A DNA stretch of 11,322 nucleotides from Candidatus Zixiibacteriota bacterium (GCA_024230695.1 JAAERC010000185.1:1-11322), one strand, 5' to 3'; positions 1-6,160 are shown, counted from the stretch's first letter. Made by a program: numbers and translations. The notes: generated from the sequence alone by a model not told the origin.

Positions 1-486
1 CTGTTTTTTGACTTTTTCCTGAAGTTTCAAACATCCCTCAAAAAGCGATTCCGGTCGTGGAGGACATCCCGGGATATAAACATCAACCGGAACAATATGA
101 TCGATACCTTTTTCAACAGCATAACTGTCATAATAAAACGGCCCACCGCCAACAGTACAGCCGCCCATCGCGATAACATAACGCGGTTCGGCCATTTGGT
201 CATGTAATAGTTTCAATCTTGGAGCCATTTTTTTGGTGATCGTCCCAGCGGCAATAATCAAATCAGACTGCCGTGGTGAGGCTCTAAATATCATCCCAAA
301 ACGGTCAAAATCGTAACGTGACGCCCCTGTTGCCATCAGTTCAATAGCACAACAGGCAGTTCCAAATAGTAGATACCAGAGCGAACTGGCCTGCGACTGG
401 CTTAATACATAATTAAGCGACGTGGTAACAATACCACCGCCGGGGAATTTTTCGGCATATACCGGGACCTTTTTGATTATACCCAC
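1..486 (-). CDS. nuoB: NADH-quinone oxidoreductase subunit B (partial, 3' end outside window)
   Basis: NuoB is the peripheral-arm subunit of respiratory complex I that carries cluster N2, the last Fe-S centre before quinone. The first 162 residues are visible. The four expected N2 cysteine ligands are present: the tandem pair C45-C46 in GTACCAIEL, C110 in MGGCTVGGGPF, and C141 in the hallmark IPGCPPRPE. The family motif ASRYDFDRFG lies between them. The start is a GTG at 484-486 that overlaps the end of nuoA by 10 bp. It was chosen because no ATG precedes the conserved N-terminus, an in-frame TAA lies directly upstream of the GTG, and an AAAGGGG Shine-Dalgarno match sits 8 nt before it, inside nuoA. 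The overlap implies translational coupling with nuoA. The reading frame is still open at base 1, so the C-terminus and any further nuo genes lie beyond the left edge. Confidence 0.97.
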   Translation of the reverse strand, partial: MGIIKKVPVYAEKFPGGGIVTTSLNYVLSQSQASSLWYLLFGTACCAIELMATGASRYDFDRFGMIFRASPRQSDLIIAAGTITKKMAPRLKLLHDQMAEPRYVIAMGGCTVGGGPFYYDSYAVEKGIDHIVPVDVYIPGCPPRPESLFEGCLKLQEKVKKQ

Positions 487-830
487 TTAAGGACCCCTTT
501 CTTCCAGGCATAAAAGAGACCAAAGACCAAAATCATGATGAAGATAATCATCTCCACCAGAGCAAACAGACCAAGTTGCCCAAACGCGACTGCCCATGGA
601 AATAGAAAAACCGCCTCAACATCGAAGACAACAAATATCAGCGCGAAAATATAGAAACGATTATTGAACCGTACCCAGGAATCACCAATAGGTTGCTCAG
701 CGCATTCATAACTTTGGTTTTTAGCTTTATATGGACGAGAGGGCCTTATCAGGCTGGATAGAAAAAAGGTAAAGAGAACTATCCCTATACCTACTAACAA
801 GAAGATCAGAACTGCCGCATACGGAGCCAT
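477..830 (-). CDS. nuoA: NADH-quinone oxidoreductase subunit A
   Basis: NuoA is a small inner-membrane subunit of complex I, at the junction of membrane and peripheral arms near the quinone channel. The protein has 117 residues, the usual family length. Three hydrophobic helices are visible, at about 5-27, 60-82 and 86-109. The loop after helix 1 carries the family signature: YECAEQPIGDSW at 41-52, then RFNNRFY at 54-60. The conserved acidic pair D70 and E72 follows in FVVFDVEAVFLFPW. The ATG at 828-830 has an AGGA match 8 nt upstream. It is the first gene of the nuo operon here and overlaps nuoB by 10 bp. The 188-bp upstream gap contains a candidate promoter and a strong dyad, so this is probably where the operon is controlled. 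Confidence 0.97.
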   Translation of the reverse strand: MAPYAAVLIFLLVGIGIVLFTFFLSSLIRPSRPYKAKNQSYECAEQPIGDSWVRFNNRFYIFALIFVVFDVEAVFLFPWAVAFGQLGLFALVEMIIFIMILVFGLFYAWKKGVLKWV

Positions 831-880
831 TATTTTATTCCTACCTTACCAGCGTTCTTGCACTTTGTGGTCTTTGCCAC

Positions 881-900
881 TTTGTGACATCTGTCACAAA
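881..900. promoter_or_regulatory. CRP/FNR-type dyad operator in the nuoA leader
   Basis: The arms TTTGTGACA and TGTCACAAA are perfect 9-bp inverted repeats around a 2-bp centre. This contains TGTGA-N6-TCACA exactly, the core consensus of E. coli CRP sites. A weaker dyad of the same geometry (GTGG-N6-CCAC) lies at 867-880, and the word CACTTTGTG recurs at 861-869 and 878-886, 17 bp apart. The site ends 51 bp before the nuoA start. No T-tract follows either arm, so a terminator is unlikely. The CRP/FNR family assignment rests on consensus match alone. Confidence 0.55.
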
Positions 901-910
901 CTAACTCCAA

Positions 911-939
911 CAAGAAATATCGTTTTGTTTGTTTGTCAA
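911..939 (-). promoter_or_regulatory. Candidate nuoA promoter
   Basis: On the minus strand a perfect TTGACA (939-934) lies about 105 bp upstream of nuoA. The -10 region at the expected spacing is weak: TTTCTT at 16 bp or TTCTTG at 17 bp. If this is the promoter, the dyad at 881-900 would fall just downstream of transcription start, a position better suited to repression than to classical activation. The -35 is clear; the pairing with a -10 is uncertain. Confidence 0.35.
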
Positions 940-1018
940 GCAATTTATTGAAAGAAAAGCGAAAAAAATGAAAGAAAAAATCTGATGCCAATATTACAGC
1001 TTTATTTTCGCAAATATT

Positions 1019-1924
1019 TTATAACGATTTTAGAATCTCTGGAATTTTTAACCAATCTTGTTTCTGTAAAACTGGATTTCTATTTGCTCGTCCTCTACCA
1101 GAAGTATGAGCAACCGGGTAAATCACAGGAGTTGTGTCAGTGATAGGAATGCCAATAAAATCGCGCAGTCTAAACCCACCAGGAACTGGCCAGCGATTTA
1201 TAAAACGCAAAATAGACCCTAATGCGTCTACGCCAGCGGTTACAATCAATTTTGGCTTTACAATTTCCAATTGCCTATTTAGCCAATAATGACAATTCTT
1301 AATTTCCCTTACATTTGGATTTTTATCTCGGTACCCATCAATTAATGGGTAGCATAAGCAGACATTAGTAATAAATATTTTTCCATGAATCAATCCAGTT
1401 TGCTCAAGACATTCCTTCAAAAAATTGGCAGAGGGGTCATCATTTTCATAAGAAATACGACCGGATTTGCCAGCTCCTAATCTTCCGGGGCGTTGAAATA
1501 CCATCATTATGTCCGCATTCTCATTTGAATTCATTTGATCAGGTAATGGCACTTGGATTTTTTCTCCTGGATAGCATTTTTGACATGCTTGTGCCTCGCG
1601 AAAAAGGTTTTCCAAACTTGTTAGATTAACTTTGGCATAATTAGTATTTGATATAAACCGTAATCGCTCTTGAATATGGAGGAGTTTTATTCTTTTCCTG
1701 TTATAGTCTTTCTCTAAAAGGGTTAGCCTGCCACTAATTTCCTTTGCATAGGAATGATCTTTTGATTTATCCTTATATTTTTTAATATGCCCTTTTATGG
1801 TTTCGTCGTTGTATAATCCCAGTTTGGATTTGCATGTCTGGCAAATAGTATAGTCAAATAACTGAATATTATTACTATTGGTGGTATTTCCACATTTAAA
1901 ACATGGTTTCATATTTCCAGGCAT
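1019..1924 (-). CDS. Diverged uracil-DNA-glycosylase-superfamily protein with N-terminal CxxC finger
   Basis: This protein of 301 residues resembles Fe-S uracil-DNA glycosylases (family 4/5), which remove damaged bases from DNA. Residues 1-32 hold C8-x2-C11 and C28-x2-C31, a likely zinc finger absent from ordinary family 4 enzymes. A charged, probably helical linker follows at about 40-90. The core then shows C114-x2-C117, ADIMMVFQRPG at 137-147 (where family 4 has ADIMFVGEAPG), ITNVCLCYP at 185-193, C211, KPKLIVTAG at 223-231, and H273 in AHTSGRGR (usually HPS). C114, C117, C191 and C211 fit the four Fe-S ligands. The catalytic motifs GEAPG and HPS are altered, so activity and substrate are uncertain. 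ATG 1922-1924 was preferred over the ATG four codons later because AAGGA lies 9 nt upstream. It appears to be a separate transcription unit on the nuo strand, with its own promoter. Membership of the superfamily is fairly secure; the function is not. Confidence 0.75.
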   Translation of the reverse strand: MPGNMKPCFKCGNTTNSNNIQLFDYTICQTCKSKLGLYNDETIKGHIKKYKDKSKDHSYAKEISGRLTLLEKDYNRKRIKLLHIQERLRFISNTNYAKVNLTSLENLFREAQACQKCYPGEKIQVPLPDQMNSNENADIMMVFQRPGRLGAGKSGRISYENDDPSANFLKECLEQTGLIHGKIFITNVCLCYPLIDGYRDKNPNVREIKNCHYWLNRQLEIVKPKLIVTAGVDALGSILRFINRWPVPGGFRLRDFIGIPITDTTPVIYPVAHTSGRGRANRNPVLQKQDWLKIPEILKSL

Positions 1925-1973
1925 ATTATTAAGTCCTTATTATCTTCAGTTATTGTCTGAGTTGCCTAGGTGG

Positions 1974-1991
1974 CCCACCGTTTACGGTGGG
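1974..1991 (-). other. Stem-loop in the 5' leader of the glycosylase-like gene
   Basis: CCCACCG and CGGTGGG form a perfect 7-bp stem around a 4-nt loop. It lies between the predicted transcription start (about 2009) and the start codon at 1924, so it would form near the 5' end of that mRNA. A TTTCTTT run follows on the plus strand, which makes it look like a plus-strand terminator, but no plus-strand gene ends nearby. It may stabilise the message or block read-through from the left. Confidence 0.5.
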
Positions 1992-2015
1992 TTTCTTTAA
2001 TTTTAAACATACTAC

Positions 2016-2044
2016 AATCTAATAATTGACATATTGTTTGTCTA
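2016..2044 (-). promoter_or_regulatory. Sigma70-type promoter of the glycosylase-like gene
   Basis: On the minus strand TAGACA (2044-2039) is separated by exactly 17 bp from TAGATT (2021-2016), 92 bp upstream of the start codon. The region 2006-2046 matches 5850-5890, upstream of another minus-strand gene, at 34 of 41 positions by eye. The match is densest around the -10 (ATTATTAGATTGTA followed by R and TATGTT). Conservation at two loci supports a real promoter. Confidence 0.6.
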
Positions 2045-2094
2045 TAAGAATAATTAATATCTATAGACTCTTGATAACACTAAGAAAAAGATAA

Positions 2095-2124
2095 AAAAAG
2101 ACCCAGAGTTTTCCGGGTCTTTTT
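2095..2124. terminator. Bidirectional rho-independent terminator
   Basis: AAAAAGACCC (2095-2104) pairs perfectly with GGGTCTTTTT (2115-2124) over a 10-nt loop. On the minus strand it lies 27 bp beyond the DUF4139 stop codon and is followed by a U-rich tract, so it should end that transcript. It is symmetrical enough to work on the plus strand too. It separates the DUF4139 gene from the glycosylase-like gene downstream. Confidence 0.85.
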
Positions 2125-2150
2125 GGATTATGCGACTAATCAATAATGTA

Positions 2151-3923
2151 TCAAATACCAGACAATCTCATTTCTTTTGGATGGCTGATTTCAAAAGTGA
2201 AACTAACAACTTTCTCCTCGCCCGGTTCCAATATCAACTTCCAGTTTGCCTTACCCTGCTTGTCGATCTCATCTGGTTTGGGATTCATCTTTTTGTATTT
2301 TGTTTTTATCCGATTGTCCTGCGAAACCGGAAATGATTCTTCCAGAGCTAATTCAGTGGTGAAATTGCTCCAGTTTTTTATTTTTATCTCGATTGTTCTG
2401 TTAATTTTGATTCTATCATCTGATACTGATCTCTTATTTGAAACCAGCTTTCTTTTAACATCAATATTATTGTTTACGCCAAACGGAAGATCAAATGTTT
2501 GACCGGGAGCGATTAAACTATTCAGACTTGTTTTTCCGATAAAATCAGATCCAGCAAAAAGGCTGACCTGACCGCGAAGAAGCGGAAAATCAAATTGATT
2601 TGTTACCTCGACCTGACGGAAAACTGCCTGATTTAATTTTGGTCGGCATATCAAACTCGTTTTGGCCTCAAGCTCCCATGTAGCGATCGGTGCCCGGGTT
2701 GTTTTTTCACCTGAAATAATAGTTTCCTTCCGATTGGTTTCAAAATTGGCGGCAAATCTGGTGATATCTCCTATTGATAACCCAAGATTAACTGGTCCGT
2801 AACCGCCCAATGGATCACCAATCCTGACACCATCAACAATATAACCCGCTCCTCCTGCTCGACCTCCTCGTATTACAATATCACCCTCATTTGTGGTAAC
2901 AACTCCGGCAGTTTCCCGCAACAATTCATCGACATTTTGAACAGGCATAGACTCTATTTCTTTTTTACTGCGAGATTGCCTTTTATATCTTGACTGACCA
3001 TCAGAATAAACCGGAGTTCTTTCTTCAATAAACCATGTCCCGATTTGACCCGGTCCGGCAGAACGACCTGGGTGAGCGGTTGAGAAAGTGAGTTTGACAT
3101 CTTCCCAATCCTCACCGGTTTTTTGAGTGACCTCTGCAAACATCTCAAGTTCCACCCTGTCGGCATCAGAATTCAGACGGGCATCATATATAGGTACCCA
3201 GCCGGCATTGCTGACAATATAATCAAGCGCTATGGTTATTTCACCTTCAGATTCACATCGTAGATCGACCTGCACTGTTCTTGTTCGATTGCCCCGGGTC
3301 GACCGTAATGAAGCCACCTCTCTTTTTTGTATCCTCAGGCTGTCTTTCAATGTTTCTGACCATAACCGATACTGCCTGAGCGAGTCTGATAGTATTCCTA
3401 ATTTATCGCCAAAAAACTGATAAGCATCGTTCCAACTGGTGGCATTAATATTACTTCTTTTTATCTCATCAGTCATTGTCTGCCCGGACTGATTTAGAAG
3501 AGATAGCAAAAATTCTCTTTTTCGTTCCAAAACAGCAAGTCTGTAGTCAACTTCCATAAGTCTTCCCTGTTCAATATCAGTGATCTCTTTTTCAAGATTC
3601 GCGACCTTTTCTTGCGGCGTTTTTAGATGCTCGTTAATTTGATGACTCAATCCCAAAATCCTTGGATCGCTGTTTCCATCTGCGGAAGCATGAAATGATG
3701 TTTCGTCAGATAAAATAGGAATGTTTTCAAACAGCAGTGAATAATCTCCGTTGGAAAGTGACAACGTCACCTCACGAGTAATTTTTGCCCGATTCTGGTA
3801 AACTGTTACATCTGTAATTTTTGAATCTACCTTTTTTTCGGCTACTGAAACGGCCCCAAGATTGCCCGCAATAAGGCAAAAAAGTAAAACCATAATTTTT
3901 GTGTTAAATGTTTTTGTACGCAT
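2151..3923 (-). CDS. Secreted DUF4139-family protein with internal TonB plug-like segment
   Basis: A 590-residue exported protein. The start is ATG 3921-3923, which has an ideal AAGGAGG 5 nt upstream. An in-frame ATG 15 bp earlier would place that Shine-Dalgarno inside the coding region and was rejected. A signal peptide spans about 1-24 (IMVLLFCLIAGNLGAVS core). Residues 33-95 match the N-terminal DUF4140 type (ITDVTVYQNRAKITREV). A charged, probably coiled-coil region follows at about 100-210. The DUF4139 core starts near 216, with NAGWVPIYDAR at 239-249 and TGEDWEDVKLTFST at 269-282. Residues 322-394 resemble a TonB-receptor plug: MPVQNVDELLRETAGVV, then DIVIRGGRAG, then YIVDGVRIGDP. No beta-barrel follows; DUF4139-like sequence resumes from about 405. 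Relatives are sometimes called mucoidy-inhibitor MuiA-like, and their biochemical role is unknown. It is probably monocistronic, with its own promoter and terminator. Family confidence is high; the role of the insert is unknown. Confidence 0.85.
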   Translation of the reverse strand: MRTKTFNTKIMVLLFCLIAGNLGAVSVAEKKVDSKITDVTVYQNRAKITREVTLSLSNGDYSLLFENIPILSDETSFHASADGNSDPRILGLSHQINEHLKTPQEKVANLEKEITDIEQGRLMEVDYRLAVLERKREFLLSLLNQSGQTMTDEIKRSNINATSWNDAYQFFGDKLGILSDSLRQYRLWSETLKDSLRIQKREVASLRSTRGNRTRTVQVDLRCESEGEITIALDYIVSNAGWVPIYDARLNSDADRVELEMFAEVTQKTGEDWEDVKLTFSTAHPGRSAGPGQIGTWFIEERTPVYSDGQSRYKRQSRSKKEIESMPVQNVDELLRETAGVVTTNEGDIVIRGGRAGGAGYIVDGVRIGDPLGGYGPVNLGLSIGDITRFAANFETNRKETIISGEKTTRAPIATWELEAKTSLICRPKLNQAVFRQVEVTNQFDFPLLRGQVSLFAGSDFIGKTSLNSLIAPGQTFDLPFGVNNNIDVKRKLVSNKRSVSDDRIKINRTIEIKIKNWSNFTTELALEESFPVSQDNRIKTKYKKMNPKPDEIDKQGKANWKLILEPGEEKVVSFTFEISHPKEMRLSGI

Positions 3924-3966
3924 TATTTCCTCCTTCATTTTTTAGATGGGTCTTAATTATTTGCTT

Positions 3967-4003
3967 CCCGGACCAACTGATGGGCGAGGTATTATAGTCC
4001 GGG
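3967..4003 (-). promoter_or_regulatory. Candidate promoter of the DUF4139 gene, bracketed by inverted repeat
   Basis: A perfect TATAAT lies on the minus strand at 3996-3991, 68 bp before the start codon. Only a poor -35 (GACGAT at 17 bp, or CAGACG slightly further) can be found. The 7-bp arms CCCGGAC (3967-3973) and GTCCGGG (3997-4003) flank the -10 and the predicted transcription start (about 3984). This could be an operator or a leader hairpin that overlaps the start site. Confidence 0.4.
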
Positions 4004-4110
4004 GATTATTTATATCGTCTGAGGGTTATACACACTAAAGACGATTTACTTCCCGATTTATCAAAAATAATTTGAGAAACATTATTCTGGATTATTTTAC
4101 TAATTTTTTG

Positions 4111-4116
4111 TATAAT
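4111..4116 (+). promoter_or_regulatory. Consensus -10 box close to the start of the gene at 4125
   Basis: TATAAT at 4111-4116 ends 8 bp before the ATG at 4125. The hexamer 17 bp upstream is TGGATT, a weak -35. Transcription would begin at about 4123, giving a leaderless or nearly leaderless mRNA. The region is very AT-rich, so a chance match is possible. Confidence 0.35.
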
Positions 4117-4124
4117 AAGTAAGA

Positions 4125-5135
4125 ATGAGATATTCAAGAGAAATAATCATTTTGATATTGTTATTGATTCCTTTATGCTCATCTCATGCAGAAGAAATCG
4201 CGCAATCAAAATATGGTGCATTTGCGGGATCAATCGCTGGTCATTATGACAGTATTGGTGTAATTGCCACAGTTTATATGAAAAAATCCGATGCCTCACG
4301 TTCTTTGCGATTAAAGCAAAATCAATGGGCTGATACTACTATACTCAAAATCCAAATAGAACGTTTTAATGGACATCAATTTATTATTGATAGTCTCCCT
4401 ACTGGTGAATACGATTTAATGATTATGGGGGAAACTTTTAACAGCTCCTATAAATCTCTTGGTTATGGTAAATGTTGTTGTGATTATGCAACAATCAGAA
4501 TTGCCCACGATTCGATAACTATTTTTAAAGTAAACATCTTCCCCGAAAATAGATCGGGTATTATCATAGATTCAAGAGTTGGATGTTTTTTTAGAACGGA
4601 TAGCATAATTTCAGATAATTATTCTCAAATTAAATACGAAATCGAAAAAAGGGGTTTTGAAAAAGAGCTGATGACTTTATGCTTTCGTTGCGAAACATAT
4701 ACTGGACGATTAACGCGATCGCTTGGAAACAGAGAACAGTATACTCCTACTGATACGGTATTTGGAAAACCATTAAGAATAATGCCCGCATTTATCACCG
4801 ATGGAAGTTTATCTCTCGATTTAATGTCTGACAAAATATATTCAAAAAATGGATTTAAAATTCACTATAAGGAAACAAGAGATAACAATAATATATTTAT
4901 ATCAATTAGTGATCATGCGCCAGAATCTGATGTTTATAATCCAGATTGGCGTAGACCTGCAACTGGTTCGCATCTTCTTAAATTTAGCGAAGGCAAATAT
5001 AATTTATTTTTTATAGCAAATGACACTTCAGTATACTCCATAGATGTTGAACAAAAAAGAGTTGATATCAAATTGATTGATTCGGGAAGTGTTAGTATTT
5101 CAACTAACCCGATAATCTGGAAAGAAACTTTTTAA
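4125..5135 (+). CDS. Secreted protein of unknown function
   Basis: I do not recognise this 336-residue protein. A clear signal peptide covers residues 1-22 (hydrophobic stretch 7-18, probable cleavage after SSHA). It does not look like a lipoprotein, because the residue before C18 is Leu. Residues 29-103 run as alternating strands ending in FIIDSLPTGEYDLMIMG, the pattern of carboxypeptidase-regulatory or prealbumin-like beta-sandwich domains. After it comes a C117-C118-C119 triplet in YGKCCCDY. The remainder has no motif I can name and looks mainly beta. No convincing Shine-Dalgarno precedes the ATG, and a consensus -10 lies 9 bp upstream of it, so the mRNA may be leaderless. The sequence is markedly AT-rich compared with rarA or nuoA, suggesting an accessory gene. 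It is divergent from the DUF4139 gene and ends at a strong hairpin terminator. Confidence 0.7.
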   Translation: MRYSREIIILILLLIPLCSSHAEEIAQSKYGAFAGSIAGHYDSIGVIATVYMKKSDASRSLRLKQNQWADTTILKIQIERFNGHQFIIDSLPTGEYDLMIMGETFNSSYKSLGYGKCCCDYATIRIAHDSITIFKVNIFPENRSGIIIDSRVGCFFRTDSIISDNYSQIKYEIEKRGFEKELMTLCFRCETYTGRLTRSLGNREQYTPTDTVFGKPLRIMPAFITDGSLSLDLMSDKIYSKNGFKIHYKETRDNNNIFISISDHAPESDVYNPDWRRPATGSHLLKFSEGKYNLFFIANDTSVYSIDVEQKRVDIKLIDSGSVSISTNPIIWKETF

Positions 5136-5152
5136 GGCAATAAAAAACTACA

Positions 5153-5198
5153 TTGGGCAGCCTATCCGCTTGCGGTAGACTGACCCAATTTATTTTAG
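5153..5198. terminator. Rho-independent terminator after the secreted protein gene
   Basis: A long imperfect stem begins 17 bp after the stop codon. TTGGGCAG pairs with CTGACCCAA (one bulged A). Inside it CTATCCGC pairs with GCGGTAG (one bulged T) over a short TT-containing loop. TTTATTTTAG follows on the plus strand. On the minus strand TTTTTT follows a few bases after the stem, so it may also stop convergent transcripts. Confidence 0.75.
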
Positions 5199-5253
5199 AT
5201 TGCAGAAGTATTAATTAAATTCTATATTATTTTATGAAGTTTCAGTTTTGTAG

Positions 5254-5276
5254 GGCAGGATCCCTGTGATCCTGCC
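5254..5276. repeat. GC-rich hairpin in the convergent intergenic region
   Basis: GGCAGGATC and GATCCTGCC form a perfect 9-bp stem around the loop CCTGT, in an otherwise AT-rich gap between two convergent genes. No proper T-tract follows on either strand, so it is not a typical intrinsic terminator. It resembles the hairpins at 6245-6327 and 10853-10882 in type (short GC-rich arms starting with runs of G) but not in sequence. Confidence 0.55.
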
Positions 5277-5313
5277 AATTATATCTAATACTTAAAAGTA
5301 GGCCGATTTTAAT

Positions 5314-5751
5314 TTAATTGCCCATAATAGCAGAATATAAAGGCGTAAATGAAGTCAAAAGCGTAAAGGCACCAATTAATATTAATATCCTCCAAAAAAT
5401 ATTCGGACCCCGCTTTTTCCAAATCCATCCCCAAACAAAATACGCAATAATGTTGATTAAGAATATTATGGTTACGAAGATAGGTTCCTGCTCGAATTTA
5501 TCATATACAAATGCTATATAATCCCATAAGCCACCAATTGCTTTTATGAAAACTCCTAGAATCGTGGTTGCCACAGTCCAACCAATGAAAATAAGTATAG
5601 CTCGTATTTTTGGCGTATATATTTCTTTTTTTTCTAATATTTTATATACCGGATATGCAGCAAGTGTAATTATAGCCCCTGATAATGGGTCATTAGAATA
5701 GACATCCGCCATAAATCCAAACCAATCCTTAAATAGATCCCACACCCACAT
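5314..5751 (-). CDS. Small four-helix membrane protein of unknown function
   Basis: I do not recognise the family of this 145-residue protein. Four hydrophobic segments are visible, at about 22-39, 48-72, 90-111 and 117-140. An amphipathic, tryptophan-rich N-terminus precedes them (MWVWDLFKDWFGF). Charged loops lie between helices, with KILEKKE at 37-43 and WKKRGP at 111-116, so an inner-membrane location is likely. No catalytic motif is evident. The ATG at 5749-5751 has a strong GGAGG 9 nt upstream. The promoter (5860-5888) closely matches that of the glycosylase-like gene at 1019-1924, which hints at shared regulation. It is AT-rich, stands alone, and converges on the secreted protein gene. 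It is probably a genuine gene given the Shine-Dalgarno, promoter and coherent topology. Confidence 0.7.
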   Translation of the reverse strand: MWVWDLFKDWFGFMADVYSNDPLSGAIITLAAYPVYKILEKKEIYTPKIRAILIFIGWTVATTILGVFIKAIGGLWDYIAFVYDKFEQEPIFVTIIFLINIIAYFVWGWIWKKRGPNIFWRILILIGAFTLLTSFTPLYSAIMGN

Positions 5752-5859
5752 AAATACAATCCTCCATATTTATATTAATATGACCAGCCCATCCACAAAG
5801 GCAGACTAATGAATTAAAAAATCAAATAAAATATATGCTCTTTACTTTGAACATATTAC

Positions 5860-5888
5860 AATCTAATAATAGATATTTTATTTGTCAA
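5860..5888 (-). promoter_or_regulatory. Sigma70-type promoter of the small membrane protein gene
   Basis: On the minus strand a perfect TTGACA (5888-5883) and TAGATT (5865-5860) are spaced by 17 bp, 109 bp upstream of the start codon. The predicted transcription start is near 5853. The block 5850-5890 is closely similar to 2006-2046. A 14-bp perfect palindrome, CAACATTAATGTTG (5921-5934), lies about 75 bp upstream of the start and could be a regulator site. Confidence 0.65.
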
Positions 5889-5952
5889 TAGATTAATTGT
5901 TCGGTCCTACAATTTCACTACAACATTAATGTTGATTAATACCCTTCTTTAA

Positions 5953-6115
5953 TTCTTAGAGAACATAATACAAGGAGAACTTAAACTGTTAACAAGAACC
6001 CCTTATTATGGAACGCGCAGAATCAACATTGAGTTGGTAGTAAAATCTCAAAAGTGAAGGAACGAACCCATTTTGCTGTAATTTTATGGAGGTGATGTAG
6101 TTACAAGGAGTTTAT
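5953..6115 (+). pseudogene. Possible eroded fragment of an IS3-type transposase
   Basis: The plus-strand frame beginning at 5953 reads LLTRTPYYGTRRINIEL before a stop at 6055-6057. This resembles the TPYYGxRR segment that precedes the DDE core of IS3-family OrfB. A one-base shift continues as LKSEGTN and then FMEVM, loosely like the LRSEGxxV and LM that follow in such proteins. No catalytic domain or terminal repeats are seen. The match is short and made by eye, so this is tentative. Confidence 0.25.
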
Positions 6116-6139
6116 ATAAATTAATAGAATCAAACCTGG

Positions 6140-6159
6140 ATTCCCGCGTACGCGGGAAT
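6140..6159. repeat. 20-bp perfect palindrome, ATTCCC...GGGAAT type
   Basis: ATTCCCGCGTACGCGGGAAT is its own reverse complement and lies in the context CCTGG-palindrome-GAC. The ends match the ATTCCC-N8-GGGAAT form of the neisserial dRS3 repeat and of similar dispersed repeats in many genomes. Only one copy is in this window, so its dispersal cannot be shown here. Confidence 0.6.
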
Positions 6160-6160
6160 G

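Noticed and set aside
1974..1998. Plus-strand intrinsic terminator (stem plus TTTCTTT)
   Set aside because: No plus-strand gene ends there, and the stem lies within the leader of a minus-strand gene, so it is listed as a leader stem-loop instead.
2130..2502. Overlapping plus-strand ORFs at the start of the DUF4139 3' region
   Set aside because: They are antisense to the real gene and their hydrophobic translations reflect its complementary codon composition.
3924..3938. Upstream in-frame ATG for the DUF4139 protein
   Set aside because: The AAGGAGG Shine-Dalgarno for the later ATG would lie within these codons, and the upstream ATG has no good one of its own.
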